Positions 1-5,823 of a DNA stretch of 5,823 nucleotides are shown here, piece by piece. Position numbers and translations under genes: made by a program. Where the stretch lies: NCBI GenBank assembly GCA_023424865.1, contig JAFADM010000557.1, positions 1 through 5,823 of the forward strand. The letters are read 5' to 3'. Source of the DNA: Bacillota bacterium. Lineage in GTDB: Bacteria > Bacillota_A > Clostridia > DSM-8532. Each line of letters starts with the position of its first letter. Positions within the stretch are counted from its first letter, which is position 1. Below the pieces are notes generated by a model that was not told where the DNA came from, searched no databases, and saw only the letters and a list, made by a program, of their open reading frames with translations.

Positions 1-1307
1 CCGATGTGGATACCTATCGAAGAGCCACCACCGACGGCAAGATGTGGATTGCACAGCTGGAAGCCTCCGAGCGTGAACGCACCGGCATCAAGAGCCTTAA
101 AATACGCTACAATGAAAATTTCGGCTACTACATAGAGGTCACCAAGGCCAATATACCACAGGTTCCCAACGATTATGTACGCAAGCAAACCCTGGTTAAC
201 TGCGAACGGTTCACCATGGAAGAGCTGACAAAGCTTGAGCACACCCTTTTAGGCGCGGAAAAGAAGGTGGTGCAGCTGGAATACGAGCTGTTCTGCCAGA
301 TCCGGGATACGGTATCCGCCCAGGTGAGACGGCTTAAAATGACAGCTGACAGTGTGGCGGAGCTGGATGCCGTCTGCTCCTTTGCCGAGGTAGCCGAAAG
401 AAACGGCTATGTCCGGCCCGAGGTACATAACGGAAGTACGGTTGAAATTACCGGAGGACGCCATCCGGTGGTGGAAAGGGTGCTTAAGGATTCACCCTTT
501 GTTCCCAACGATACCCTTTTAGACGGTGAGGAGAACCGTATTGCCATTCTTACCGGCCCCAATATGGCCGGTAAATCCACCTATATGCGCCAGGTAGCCA
601 TGATGGCCCTTCTGGCCCAGGCCGGATCCTTTGTACCCGCCGATTCGGCCCGAATAGGGCTGGCAGATCGTATTTTCACCCGGGTTGGAGCCTCCGACGA
701 CCTGGCCTCGGGTCAGAGTACCTTCATGGTTGAGATGTCGGAGGTTGCCAATATCCTTCAAAATGCAACCGCACGAAGCCTTCTTATCCTGGATGAAATC
801 GGCCGGGGGACAAGCACCTATGACGGCCTGAGCATAGCCTGGGCCGTGGTGGAGTACATCAATGACAGGGCTAAAATGGGTGCGCGTACCTTATTTGCTA
901 CCCATTACCATGAGCTCTCCGAGCTGGAGGAAAAGCTTCATGGTATTAAAAACTATTGTGTACAGGTAAGAAAAAAGGGTGAGGATATCCTTTTTCTCAG
1001 AAAAATCGTAAGGGGAGGGGCCGACAGAAGCTACGGCGTAGAGGTAGCCCGTCTGGCAGGCATTCCCCAGGTGGTTATCGACAGGGCGAGGGTCATTCTT
1101 GAAGAGCTTGATGCGGCGGATATTAACCAGGGCGTAAAAAAGAAAAAACAGAAGCCGGTGGAAGGGCAGCTGGATTTGTTTGCTTCGGGGGCTCTTTCAA
1201 AGGCGGAACGGGATGTGCTGGATGAGCTTAGGATGCTGGATCCTTCGGCTATGACACCGCTGGACGCCTTAAATAAGCTCTATGGCCTTCAGCAAAAATT
1301 GAAATAG
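1..1307 (+). CDS. mutS: DNA mismatch repair protein MutS, C-terminal half (5' end outside window)
   Basis: MutS binds base mismatches and small loops and, on ATP binding, becomes a sliding clamp that recruits MutL. The open frame runs in from the window edge (codons in phase with position 3) and ends at TAG 1305-1307. About 435 residues are present, roughly half of a typical 850-870 aa MutS; the N-terminal mismatch-binding and connector domains are therefore missing from view, not from the gene. Visible in order: the clamp domain (about 30-240, with SLKIRYNENFGYYIEVTK), the end of the lever helices, then the ABC-type ATPase with Walker A GPNMAGKST (555-581), the signature segment SGQSTFMVEM (711-740), Walker B LLILDEIGRGTS (780-815) and the H-loop ATHYHEL (897-917). 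Near the C-terminus QLDLF (1167-1181) matches the beta-clamp-binding consensus, followed by the oligomerisation tail (DPSAMTPLDALNKLYGL). No lesion is seen. The GTG at position 6 is an internal codon, not a start. Confidence 0.97.
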   Translation, partial: DVDTYRRATTDGKMWIAQLEASERERTGIKSLKIRYNENFGYYIEVTKANIPQVPNDYVRKQTLVNCERFTMEELTKLEHTLLGAEKKVVQLEYELFCQIRDTVSAQVRRLKMTADSVAELDAVCSFAEVAERNGYVRPEVHNGSTVEITGGRHPVVERVLKDSPFVPNDTLLDGEENRIAILTGPNMAGKSTYMRQVAMMALLAQAGSFVPADSARIGLADRIFTRVGASDDLASGQSTFMVEMSEVANILQNATARSLLILDEIGRGTSTYDGLSIAWAVVEYINDRAKMGARTLFATHYHELSELEEKLHGIKNYCVQVRKKGEDILFLRKIVRGGADRSYGVEVARLAGIPQVVIDRARVILEELDAADINQGVKKKKQKPVEGQLDLFASGALSKAERDVLDELRMLDPSAMTPLDALNKLYGLQQKLK

Positions 1308-1357
1308 GCTGGGTTTAGCCTGAATTTACATATTAAGTCACACAGAAAAGAGAAATT

Positions 1358-3604
1358 ATGGGAAATATAATCATACTGGATGATGTGACCTCCAATCAAA
1401 TAGCTGCCGGTGAAGTTATTGAGCGTCCCGCCTCCGTGGTTAAGGAAATGGTGGAAAACGCCATTGACGCAGGTTCTACGGCAATAACCGTTGAAATACG
1501 CAACGGGGGCATTGCCTATATCCGGGTAACGGACAATGGCTGCGGTATGGAAGGGGATGATGTGGAAATCGCCTTTGAACGCCATGCCACCAGTAAGCTA
1601 AGACGCATAGAGGATCTGGACGTGCTGTCCACCATGGGCTTTCGTGGAGAGGCCCTGGCCTCCATTGCAGCTGTCTCCCATCTTGAGGTGACCACACGAA
1701 CTGAATCGGCCTCGCTGGGAACCGTGCTGCGCCTGGAGGGCGGTGTTGTAAAGGAGGTAAGCCAGGCAGGCTCCCCCAAAGGGACCAGCTTCGTGGTTAA
1801 AAATCTTTTTTATAATACACCTGCCCGCTACAAGTTTTTAAAGCGTGACAGTACGGAAGCCGGGTATGTGTCCGACATTCTTGAAAAGCTTGCGCTGGCG
1901 CATCCCCATATCAGCTTTAAGCTTATTTCCAATCGGCAGCCCCAGCTTTTTACACCGGGCAATAACGACTTATTAAGCGTTATTTACAGTATCTATGGAA
2001 AAGAAATTTCCAAAGCTGTACTCCCTGTGGAATACGAAGGCGGCGGCATTGAGGTGAGGGGCTTTGTAGGACGTCCGGAGGCCGCCAGAGGAACCCGGGC
2101 GGGCCAGTCTGTCTTCTTAAACGGACGTTATATTAAGAGCAAAACGGCCACTGCAGCTCTCGAGGATGCCTGCAGGACTCTGTTTATGCAAAACAAGTTT
2201 CCCTTTGCCGTGCTTATACTTAAGGCATCGCCGGAAAGCTTTGATGTCAACGTGCACCCTCAAAAGCTGGAGGTCCGTTTTGCAGATGAAGGAGCGCTTT
2301 TTTCAGCCGTGTATCACGGTGTAAAAAATGCCTTTTTGTCTACCTCGCTCATAAGAGCTTACGAAACCCCTTATAAGGAAAGTCCGGATACGGCCCAAAA
2401 CACCGGTTTTTATGAAAACAGGCCGGGTTTCGGGGGAAAGAGCAATGTAAGCTATGATCAAATAGCTTTAAGTCCCCAGAAAGGTGAGCCGAACGTGCCG
2501 GCTGCCGACGGTAACCCGGCAGCAGAGGAGCCTTTAAAGAGGCCTGTTAACTATGATAAGACCCTAACCTCTCTTGATATTAAGAATACTCAGGTTACGG
2601 TGAGGGAGCAGGATTTCAATGAGCAGGCGAGGGCCGGGACGCCGGCAGCATGGCAGGAAAAGTCCCTTGAAAGCGGATCTGACGGGGAGATAGACCGGGA
2701 TGCGGAAAGAAATAGGGAGAGAGACAGGAAAAAAGATTGGGATTTGGATAGAGACAGCGAAGGTGATAGAGAAAGAAACCTGGGGATTGAAAATGAAAGT
2801 GAGCTAAAGGCTTCGGCAGGGGAAGCTGCTGCTTCCATACAGCAAACAGAGCTTAACACCCGTCTTCATCCGACATTGGAGGAAAACAGCCTGGAGGAGC
2901 CGGATACTGAAAAACATGCTCCGGAAGATGAAAGCCGTTTCTCAACCAATAAAGGGGATGGGGAAAAGCCGGTCTTACAGGAAAGCACTGCTTTTGCCGG
3001 CAAATCGGAGCCGGAAGGCATTTTGGAGCTTAAAGAGGCGGAAATTGTAGGCCATGTATTTGATACCTATATTATTTTGCAGCACGGGCACGCCATGTTT
3101 TTAATTGACCAGCATGCCGCTCACGAACGCATCCGTTATGAGGTGCTAAAGGAAGGCATAGCCAGGGGAGAGGTTCGCTCCCAAATTCTGATTGCTCCCT
3201 TGCCTGTAAAGCTCTCCGGGACAGAGTATGACTTTGTTATGAGCCGGTTGGAGGATTTTGAGCTTATCGGCTTTGAGCTGGAGCCTTTCGGTATGGGTAC
3301 TCTTTTAATAAGAAGCGTCCCCGAGCTGTATGACGGAAGCTTTGGCCCTTCGGATTTTCAGGAGATCGTAGGACGGTTTATGGAAACCGGACGCCGAAAT
3401 ACCGGAATAAGCGATGAGACCCTTTACCTCATGTCCTGCAAAAGTGCCCTAAAGGCTAACCGGGCTATGGAAAGGGAGGAAATAAGGCATATTCTTAAGG
3501 AGCTGGCACGGATGGAAAATCCCTATACCTGTGTCCATGGACGTCCGGTTATTATACGCCTTGAAAAAAAGGAACTGGAAAAATGGTTCAAAAGGATTGT
3601 ATAG
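1358..3604 (+). CDS. mutL: DNA mismatch repair endonuclease MutL
   Basis: MutL couples mismatch recognition by MutS to strand incision. The N-terminal GHKL ATPase (about residues 1-335) shows motif I KEMVENAIDAGS with E30 (probable general base) and N34 (Mg binding), motif II DNGCGM (59-64), and motif III with TMGFRGEAL (92-100). The C-terminal domain (about 557-748) has the metal-binding endonuclease motif DQHAAHERIRYE (584-595), plus SCKSALKA (693-700) and CVHGRP (725-730), so this is the nicking, MutH-independent type. QILIAP (609-614) matches the MutL beta-clamp-binding motif. The linker (about 336-556) is long and very charged, making the protein 748 aa against 600-650 in many Firmicutes; see the separate entry on the acidic/basic segment. 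The start is ATG 1358, 50 nt after mutS, with only a weak purine-rich RBS (AAGAG, 1348-1352). The N-terminus starting MGNIIILDDVTSNQIAAGEV fits the family, so the start is secure. The stop is TAG 3602-3604. Confidence 0.97.
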   Translation: MGNIIILDDVTSNQIAAGEVIERPASVVKEMVENAIDAGSTAITVEIRNGGIAYIRVTDNGCGMEGDDVEIAFERHATSKLRRIEDLDVLSTMGFRGEALASIAAVSHLEVTTRTESASLGTVLRLEGGVVKEVSQAGSPKGTSFVVKNLFYNTPARYKFLKRDSTEAGYVSDILEKLALAHPHISFKLISNRQPQLFTPGNNDLLSVIYSIYGKEISKAVLPVEYEGGGIEVRGFVGRPEAARGTRAGQSVFLNGRYIKSKTATAALEDACRTLFMQNKFPFAVLILKASPESFDVNVHPQKLEVRFADEGALFSAVYHGVKNAFLSTSLIRAYETPYKESPDTAQNTGFYENRPGFGGKSNVSYDQIALSPQKGEPNVPAADGNPAAEEPLKRPVNYDKTLTSLDIKNTQVTVREQDFNEQARAGTPAAWQEKSLESGSDGEIDRDAERNRERDRKKDWDLDRDSEGDRERNLGIENESELKASAGEAAASIQQTELNTRLHPTLEENSLEEPDTEKHAPEDESRFSTNKGDGEKPVLQESTAFAGKSEPEGILELKEAEIVGHVFDTYIILQHGHAMFLIDQHAAHERIRYEVLKEGIARGEVRSQILIAPLPVKLSGTEYDFVMSRLEDFELIGFELEPFGMGTLLIRSVPELYDGSFGPSDFQEIVGRFMETGRRNTGISDETLYLMSCKSALKANRAMEREEIRHILKELARMENPYTCVHGRPVIIRLEKKELEKWFKRIV
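2693..2779 (+). repeat. Low-complexity Arg/Asp/Glu-rich segment in the MutL linker
   Basis: Residues 446-474 of MutL are almost all R, D, E, K and N in a mixed-charge pattern (for example DRDAERNRERDRKKD and DRDSEGDRERN). The coding strand here is nearly all purines, with recurring GATAGAGA (2747-2754 and 2765-2772) and AGAGAC units. Arginine is written mostly as AGA or AGG, whereas the folded domains of the same gene use mainly CGN codons. This looks like a recent in-frame expansion of short purine repeats within a disordered linker. The function is unknown, and it lies well away from both the ATPase and endonuclease domains. Confidence 0.7.
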
Positions 3605-3612
3605 GCTGGACG

Positions 3613-3630
3613 AAGGGAGATTTTTTTATG
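3613..3630 (+). promoter_or_regulatory. Ribosome binding site and ATG of the lipoprotein gene, with a T7 spacer
   Basis: AAGGGAGA (3613-3620) is a good Shine-Dalgarno match. It is followed by exactly seven T residues (3621-3627) and ATG 3628. This decides the start: the in-frame ATG at 3583 lies inside mutL, lacks an RBS and would put 15 polar residues ahead of the signal peptide. The spacer is a homopolymer, so slippage would directly change RBS-to-start spacing. Confidence 0.75.
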
Positions 3631-4353
3631 ATTAAAGCGGTTGCGAAATGCTGCTTATGTGTCGTCTGGATTATCCTATTAAGTGCTTGCTCCAATCAAA
3701 GCAGCTCCTTTCTTGTTGTTTCGGACTATGATTATTTTATGGATGCGGGTGATTTGGGTTTCTACAAAAAAGGAGACCTTTATGGCTTTATTAACCTCAA
3801 TGGACAAGCTTCCGAGCTCAAGCCCTTTACTCTGGAGGATACGTTAAGTGAAGCAATCAATCTGGAAACAGTGAAATGCTTTAATGGCATGGCTGTTTTC
3901 TCTACCGTACCATCTGCTGAAGGCGGCAAATCCTTAGAAGGCTTTATGGATTTACAGGGTAATGTGGTAATGAAAGAGGAATGGGAAGGGCTGTCCGTGT
4001 TCAATAGCTCGGGATATGCAGCGGTTTATGACCAAAGGCTTGCTAAATATGTTATCATCGGTAAAAGTGGCGATACAGTAAGAGAAAGCCAATCCTACAT
4101 CGAGTCCTATTATCCCTGTGAGGATATTTTCATTTTAAGTGATGATTCCGACTCAACAAATTCACATTTGGGATACTATGTGTTGGATAAGGACTTGAAT
4201 CTTTTGCTTGATAATTTGCAGGTCTATTACCAGTCAGGGCCGGAGCTTGCCCATACAAGGCAGAATTCATCTATAAAAAAGATAATAAGTATTACACTTA
4301 TCAAATTGCATGCAAAGAAACAAATGCTGAATTTAATGATTATGAAGCTTTGA
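3628..4353 (+). CDS. WG-repeat-like lipoprotein, 5' reading frame (frameshifted gene)
   Basis: This is a putative surface lipoprotein of unknown function. The N-terminus is a lipoprotein signal peptide: K3 and K7, a hydrophobic and cysteine-rich core (CCLCVVWIILL), and lipobox LSAC with the lipidated cysteine at C21 (codon 3688-3690). After export it should be anchored to the outer face of the membrane. The mature part holds degenerate strand-turn units ending in D/N-x-x-G, resembling WG repeats: GDLYGFINLNGQ (49-60), EGFMDLQGNVV (104-114), KYVIIGKSGD (140-149), and GYYVLDKDLN from 182. The coding signal changes frame somewhere between 4215 and about 4280. The last 25 or so residues in this frame (IISITLIKLHAKKQMLNLMIMKL) look like off-frame sequence, ending at TGA 4351-4353. 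Adding one base in this zone would join it to the 3' frame and give a 340-aa protein. It starts 23 nt after mutL and is probably cotranscribed. It is visibly more AT-rich than the flanking genes. The repeat-family assignment is tentative. Confidence 0.7.
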   Translation: MIKAVAKCCLCVVWIILLSACSNQSSSFLVVSDYDYFMDAGDLGFYKKGDLYGFINLNGQASELKPFTLEDTLSEAINLETVKCFNGMAVFSTVPSAEGGKSLEGFMDLQGNVVMKEEWEGLSVFNSSGYAAVYDQRLAKYVIIGKSGDTVRESQSYIESYYPCEDIFILSDDSDSTNSHLGYYVLDKDLNLLLDNLQVYYQSGPELAHTRQNSSIKKIISITLIKLHAKKQMLNLMIMKL

Positions 4354-4649
4354 TGAATAATGAGAAAGATTTCATTGAAGAGTGTGAAGCGACGTATGCC
4401 AATTATTATGAGCATAAGGTAATGACAGAGAGCTATAACGGTGTCTATATTGAGTATGATGAAAGTGCGGACAGGTATTGGCTGACAGATAAAAATGGAA
4501 AAAAGCTCTTTGAACCGGATCGGGATATAACCGGTCTGACTTACCTGAAAGAAAAGGTTATTCGCGGCATAAGCCGTACAACAGGCAAGACTGTTGTTAT
4601 TTTTAATAAGAACTTTAAATATACCGGGTTGCCCGAGGCTTTGCAATGA
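4215..4649 (+). pseudogene. 3' part of the frameshifted WG-repeat-like lipoprotein gene
   Basis: This frame is one base back from the upstream lipoprotein frame and is open from just after a TAA at 4212-4214 to TGA 4647-4649. From at least 4260 it reads as real protein (AEFIYKKDNKYYTYQIACKE, then EECEATYANYYEHK), well upstream of the first possible ATG at 4353, so this is a continuation of the upstream gene and not an independent start. It carries another strand-turn unit, RYWLTDKNGKKLF (4473-4511), and ends in KTVVIFNKNFKYTGLPEALQ, the same style as the 5' half. Without a frame change it could only be made by reinitiation at ATG 4353, which overlaps the upstream stop as TGATG but has no convincing RBS; that would give about 98 aa lacking a signal peptide. 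Whether the gene is truly broken, wrongly sequenced, or read by frameshifting cannot be settled from this window. Confidence 0.65.
4275..4301 (+). promoter_or_regulatory. Candidate -1 slippery heptamer A AAA AAG with a small downstream hairpin
   Basis: In the upstream lipoprotein frame the codons at 4273-4281 read ATA AAA AAG, so 4275-4281 is A AAA AAG in the exact phase needed for tandem -1 slippage, the same heptamer as in E. coli dnaX. A slip here continues in the 3' lipoprotein frame as IKK-DNKYYTYQI. ATAAGT (4285-4290), a 5-nt loop, and ACTTAT (4296-4301) form a 6-bp stem 3 nt downstream; it is AU-rich and weak and closer than usual. Upstream there is only a poor Shine-Dalgarno-like AAGG (4257-4260). 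The motif and its phase are seen directly; its use is inference. An A-tract indel would give the same protein join. Confidence 0.3.
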
Positions 4650-4821
4650 TCTGTTTTTTTATAGAATTTTGGTTCGTTATTTGGTTTAATTGAGCGCGGA
4701 GTAAGGTTTATACCTATTCCGATTCAAAGTTTTATAGAAACGGTTTATAGAGGATAGTTTGCATACGCGATTTGGATAAGTAAAACTGGATTAAGTATTC
4801 CTTTGAAAGGCAGGCTGAGTT
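4650..4821 (+). other. AT-rich spacer between the lipoprotein gene and miaA
   Basis: No open frame with an RBS or RNA gene is seen here. A T7 run (4654-4660) follows the lipoprotein stop closely but has no adjacent stable hairpin; the nearest, CGGG-TTG-CCCG at 4624-4634, lies inside the coding region about 20 nt away, so it is not a convincing intrinsic terminator. Two similar stretches, TTTATAGAAACGG and TTTATAGAGGATAG (4731-4757), form a short imperfect direct repeat. A weak promoter candidate is listed separately. Confidence 0.6.
4723..4751 (+). promoter_or_regulatory. Weak sigmaA-type promoter candidate upstream of miaA
   Basis: TTCAAA (4723-4728) and TATAGA (4746-4751) are separated by 17 nt; each matches the sigmaA consensus at 4 of 6 positions. 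It could give miaA its own transcription about 65 nt upstream of its start. In such AT-rich sequence a match this good arises easily by chance. Confidence 0.25.
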
Positions 4822-5733
4822 TTGGATAAAGTGATTGTGATTGCCGGTCCGACAGCTTCGGGCAAGACGGCGCTGGCTATCGCTCTGGCTAAGGAAGTGG
4901 GCGGAGAAATAATTTCTGCCGACTCTATGCAAATTTACCGCAATATGGATATAGGGACTGCCAAACCCTCCCTGGAGGAGAGAGAAGGCGTTCCTCATCA
5001 TTTAATAGATATTATTGAACCGGACACTCCCTTTAGCGTGGTTCATTTTAAGGAAAGGGCCGAGGAATGCATAAAAGCTGTTCTGTCCAGGGGGAGAATA
5101 CCCATCATCGCAGGAGGAACCGGCCTTTACATTAATGCACTGGCTTATAACCTCACTTTTTCCGAATCAACGGGAAACGAAGCCTTTCGTAAGGAGATGC
5201 AGGCGCTGGCCCTGGAAAAAGGCTCTATTTTCCTCTATGAGAAGCTTAAGGACGTGGATCCTAAAGGAGCCCTTGCCATTCATCCAAACAATGTGGTGAG
5301 GGTTATACGGGCCCTGGAGGTTTACCAGGCAACCCAAAGGCCTATATCTGAGCACCGGGAGGAATCAAGGCTTGTGCCGCCTCCGTATGATTACCGGCTT
5401 TTTGCCCTCACTTTGGACAGAAGTGGACTCTATGAGCGCATTGAGCGCAGAGTTGACATTATGATGGAAAAAGGGCTGTTTGAAGAAGTAAGGAAGCTTT
5501 TAAACGCCGGTTATTCACCGGAGCTTCAATCCATGCAGGCCATCGGCTATAAGGAATGCATCGCTGCACTGGAAAATCGAATTAGCCGGGAGGAGGCCAT
5601 CGCTGCAATCAAGCTTGGAACAAGACATTACGCAAAGCGCCAAATAACCTGGTTTAAAAAGCTTGACGGCATAAATTGGCTCGATCCGGACAAAACAGAT
5701 TTGCGGGCAATGATAAAAATATTGACGGGATAA
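4822..5733 (+). CDS. miaA: tRNA dimethylallyltransferase MiaA
   Basis: MiaA transfers a dimethylallyl group from DMAPP to N6 of A37 in tRNAs that read UNN codons, giving i6A, the substrate for MiaB. It acts in the cytoplasm. Visible motifs: P-loop GPTASGKT (residues 9-16), SADSMQIYRNMDIGTAKP (32-49), AGGTGLYI (97-104), IHPNNVVRVIRALE (from 153), SMQAIGYKE (237-245) and TRHYAKRQITWF (267-278). Its length of 303 aa is normal for the family and all motifs are intact. The start is TTG 4822: an in-frame TGA at 4816-4818 rules out anything longer, and starting at GTG 4831 would trim the first beta-strand before the P-loop; AAAGGCAGG (4806-4814) supplies the RBS. The stop is TAA 5731-5733. Location after mutL is common in Firmicutes and many other bacteria; here the lipoprotein gene and a 172-nt spacer intervene. 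Confidence 0.97.
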   Translation: MDKVIVIAGPTASGKTALAIALAKEVGGEIISADSMQIYRNMDIGTAKPSLEEREGVPHHLIDIIEPDTPFSVVHFKERAEECIKAVLSRGRIPIIAGGTGLYINALAYNLTFSESTGNEAFRKEMQALALEKGSIFLYEKLKDVDPKGALAIHPNNVVRVIRALEVYQATQRPISEHREESRLVPPPYDYRLFALTLDRSGLYERIERRVDIMMEKGLFEEVRKLLNAGYSPELQSMQAIGYKECIAALENRISREEAIAAIKLGTRHYAKRQITWFKKLDGINWLDPDKTDLRAMIKILTG

Positions 5734-5755
5734 CTTGAATAATCCCGGCAGTTTT
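5726..5755 (+). terminator. Weak terminator-like hairpin overlapping the miaA stop
   Basis: CGGGAT (5726-5731) and ATCCCG (5742-5747) form a 6-bp stem with a 10-nt loop containing most of the miaA stop codon. Only four T residues follow (5752-5755), after GCAG. The stem is short and the T tract poor, so at most it would attenuate transcription out of miaA. Confidence 0.25.
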
Positions 5756-5763
5756 AGTAAAAT
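5735..5763 (+). promoter_or_regulatory. sigmaA-type promoter candidate for the gene after miaA
   Basis: TTGAAT (5735-5740) and TAAAAT (5758-5763) are spaced by 17 nt. The -35 box matches TTGACA at 4 of 6 positions and the -10 box matches TATAAT at 5 of 6. Transcription would start near 5770, leaving a leader of about 50 nt to the GTG at 5820. It lies directly behind the miaA stop and overlaps the weak hairpin there. Confidence 0.45.
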
Positions 5764-5804
5764 GAGGGCAGATTAATGATTTTATATCAGTTTATTTTTG
5801 GCAC

Positions 5805-5822
5805 AAGGAGGAAAAGGCCGTG
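5805..5822 (+). promoter_or_regulatory. Strong ribosome binding site and GTG start of the next gene
   Basis: AAGGAGG (5805-5811) is a near-perfect Shine-Dalgarno sequence, followed after 8 nt by GTG 5820-5822. Only the first codon of this gene falls in the window, so its product cannot be told. hfq is a frequent neighbour of miaA in Firmicutes, but that is context only. Confidence 0.6.
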
Positions 5823-5823
5823 A

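Noticed and set aside
1306..1321. Hairpin AGGCT-gggttt-AGCCT at the mutS stop
   Set aside because: A 5-bp stem with no T run after it is not a terminator, and mutL follows closely.
2590..2859. Ser/Leu-rich minus-strand open frame opposite the MutL linker
   Set aside because: It is the complement of the purine-rich Arg/Asp repeats, with no RBS or recognisable motif.
1304..3609. Shared ATAGGCTGG at the stop codons of mutS (1304-1312) and mutL (3601-3609)
   Set aside because: Only nine bases match and the flanks diverge at once; most likely chance.
3583..3627. Upstream in-frame ATG for the lipoprotein, overlapping mutL by 22 nt
   Set aside because: It has no RBS and would add 15 polar residues ahead of a complete signal peptide; ATG 3628 has a good RBS.
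4306..4315. Perfect palindrome TTGCATGCAA just after the slippery heptamer
   Set aside because: It has no loop and lies inside coding sequence; a 10-bp palindrome can occur by chance and no partner site was seen.
4227..4646. 139-codon open frame on the minus strand opposite the lipoprotein gene
   Set aside because: It is very hydrophobic only because it mirrors Lys/Glu/Tyr/Asn-rich coding sequence on the other strand; the plus-strand frame has clear protein character across the same region.
4624..4660. Possible terminator after the lipoprotein gene (CGGG-TTG-CCCG and T7)
   Set aside because: The 4-bp stem and the T run are about 20 nt apart, too far for an intrinsic terminator.
5776..5823. 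15-codon open frame ATG-TGA (MILYQFIFGTRRKRP) overlapping the GTG of the next gene
   Set aside because: It is very short and starts only a few bases after the likely transcription start, and its second half is explained by the RBS of the next gene; no sign of selection as a leader peptide is visible.

Overview
The window looks like a chromosomal housekeeping segment of a low-to-mid GC Gram-positive bacterium, most likely a Clostridia-type Firmicute. Three things suggest this: the gene order mutS - mutL - (insert) - miaA, an endonuclease-type MutL (DQHAAHERIRYE motif, as in bacteria without MutH), and strong AAGGAGG-type ribosome binding sites. I cannot name the genus from sequence alone. All genes are on the + strand and probably form one transcription unit or a few overlapping ones.

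Layout: 1-1307 is the 3' half of mutS, whose 5' end lies outside the window. After a 50-nt gap, 1358-3604 is a complete mutL (748 aa) with an unusually long, charged linker. Then, 23 nt later, comes a less familiar gene, 3628-4649, encoding a lipoprotein with WG-like repeats. It is split by a -1 frame change into a 5' reading frame (3628-4353) and a 3' reading frame (to 4649). A 172-nt AT-rich spacer follows (4650-4821), with only a weak promoter candidate. 4822-5733 is a complete miaA with a TTG start. The last 90 nt hold a sigmaA-like promoter candidate, a weak hairpin over the miaA stop, and a strong RBS with a GTG start at 5820 for a gene just outside the window. In related Firmicutes hfq often follows miaA, but nothing of the next protein is visible here.

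How the genes work together: MutS recognises mismatches and loads MutL, and MutL nicks the new strand. Both carry visible beta-clamp-binding motifs (QLDLF in MutS, QILIAP in MutL), which fits a clamp-directed, methylation-independent mismatch repair system. MiaA makes i6A37 in tRNAs that read UNN codons and is a frequent operon partner of mutL. The lipoprotein has no obvious link to either process.

The point most worth a second look is the lipoprotein frame break. It may be a pseudogene lesion, a sequencing or assembly indel, or, because an A AAA AAG heptamer lies in exactly the right phase, programmed -1 frameshifting. The sequence alone does not decide. I see no RNA genes, CRISPR arrays, insertion sequences or phage genes.
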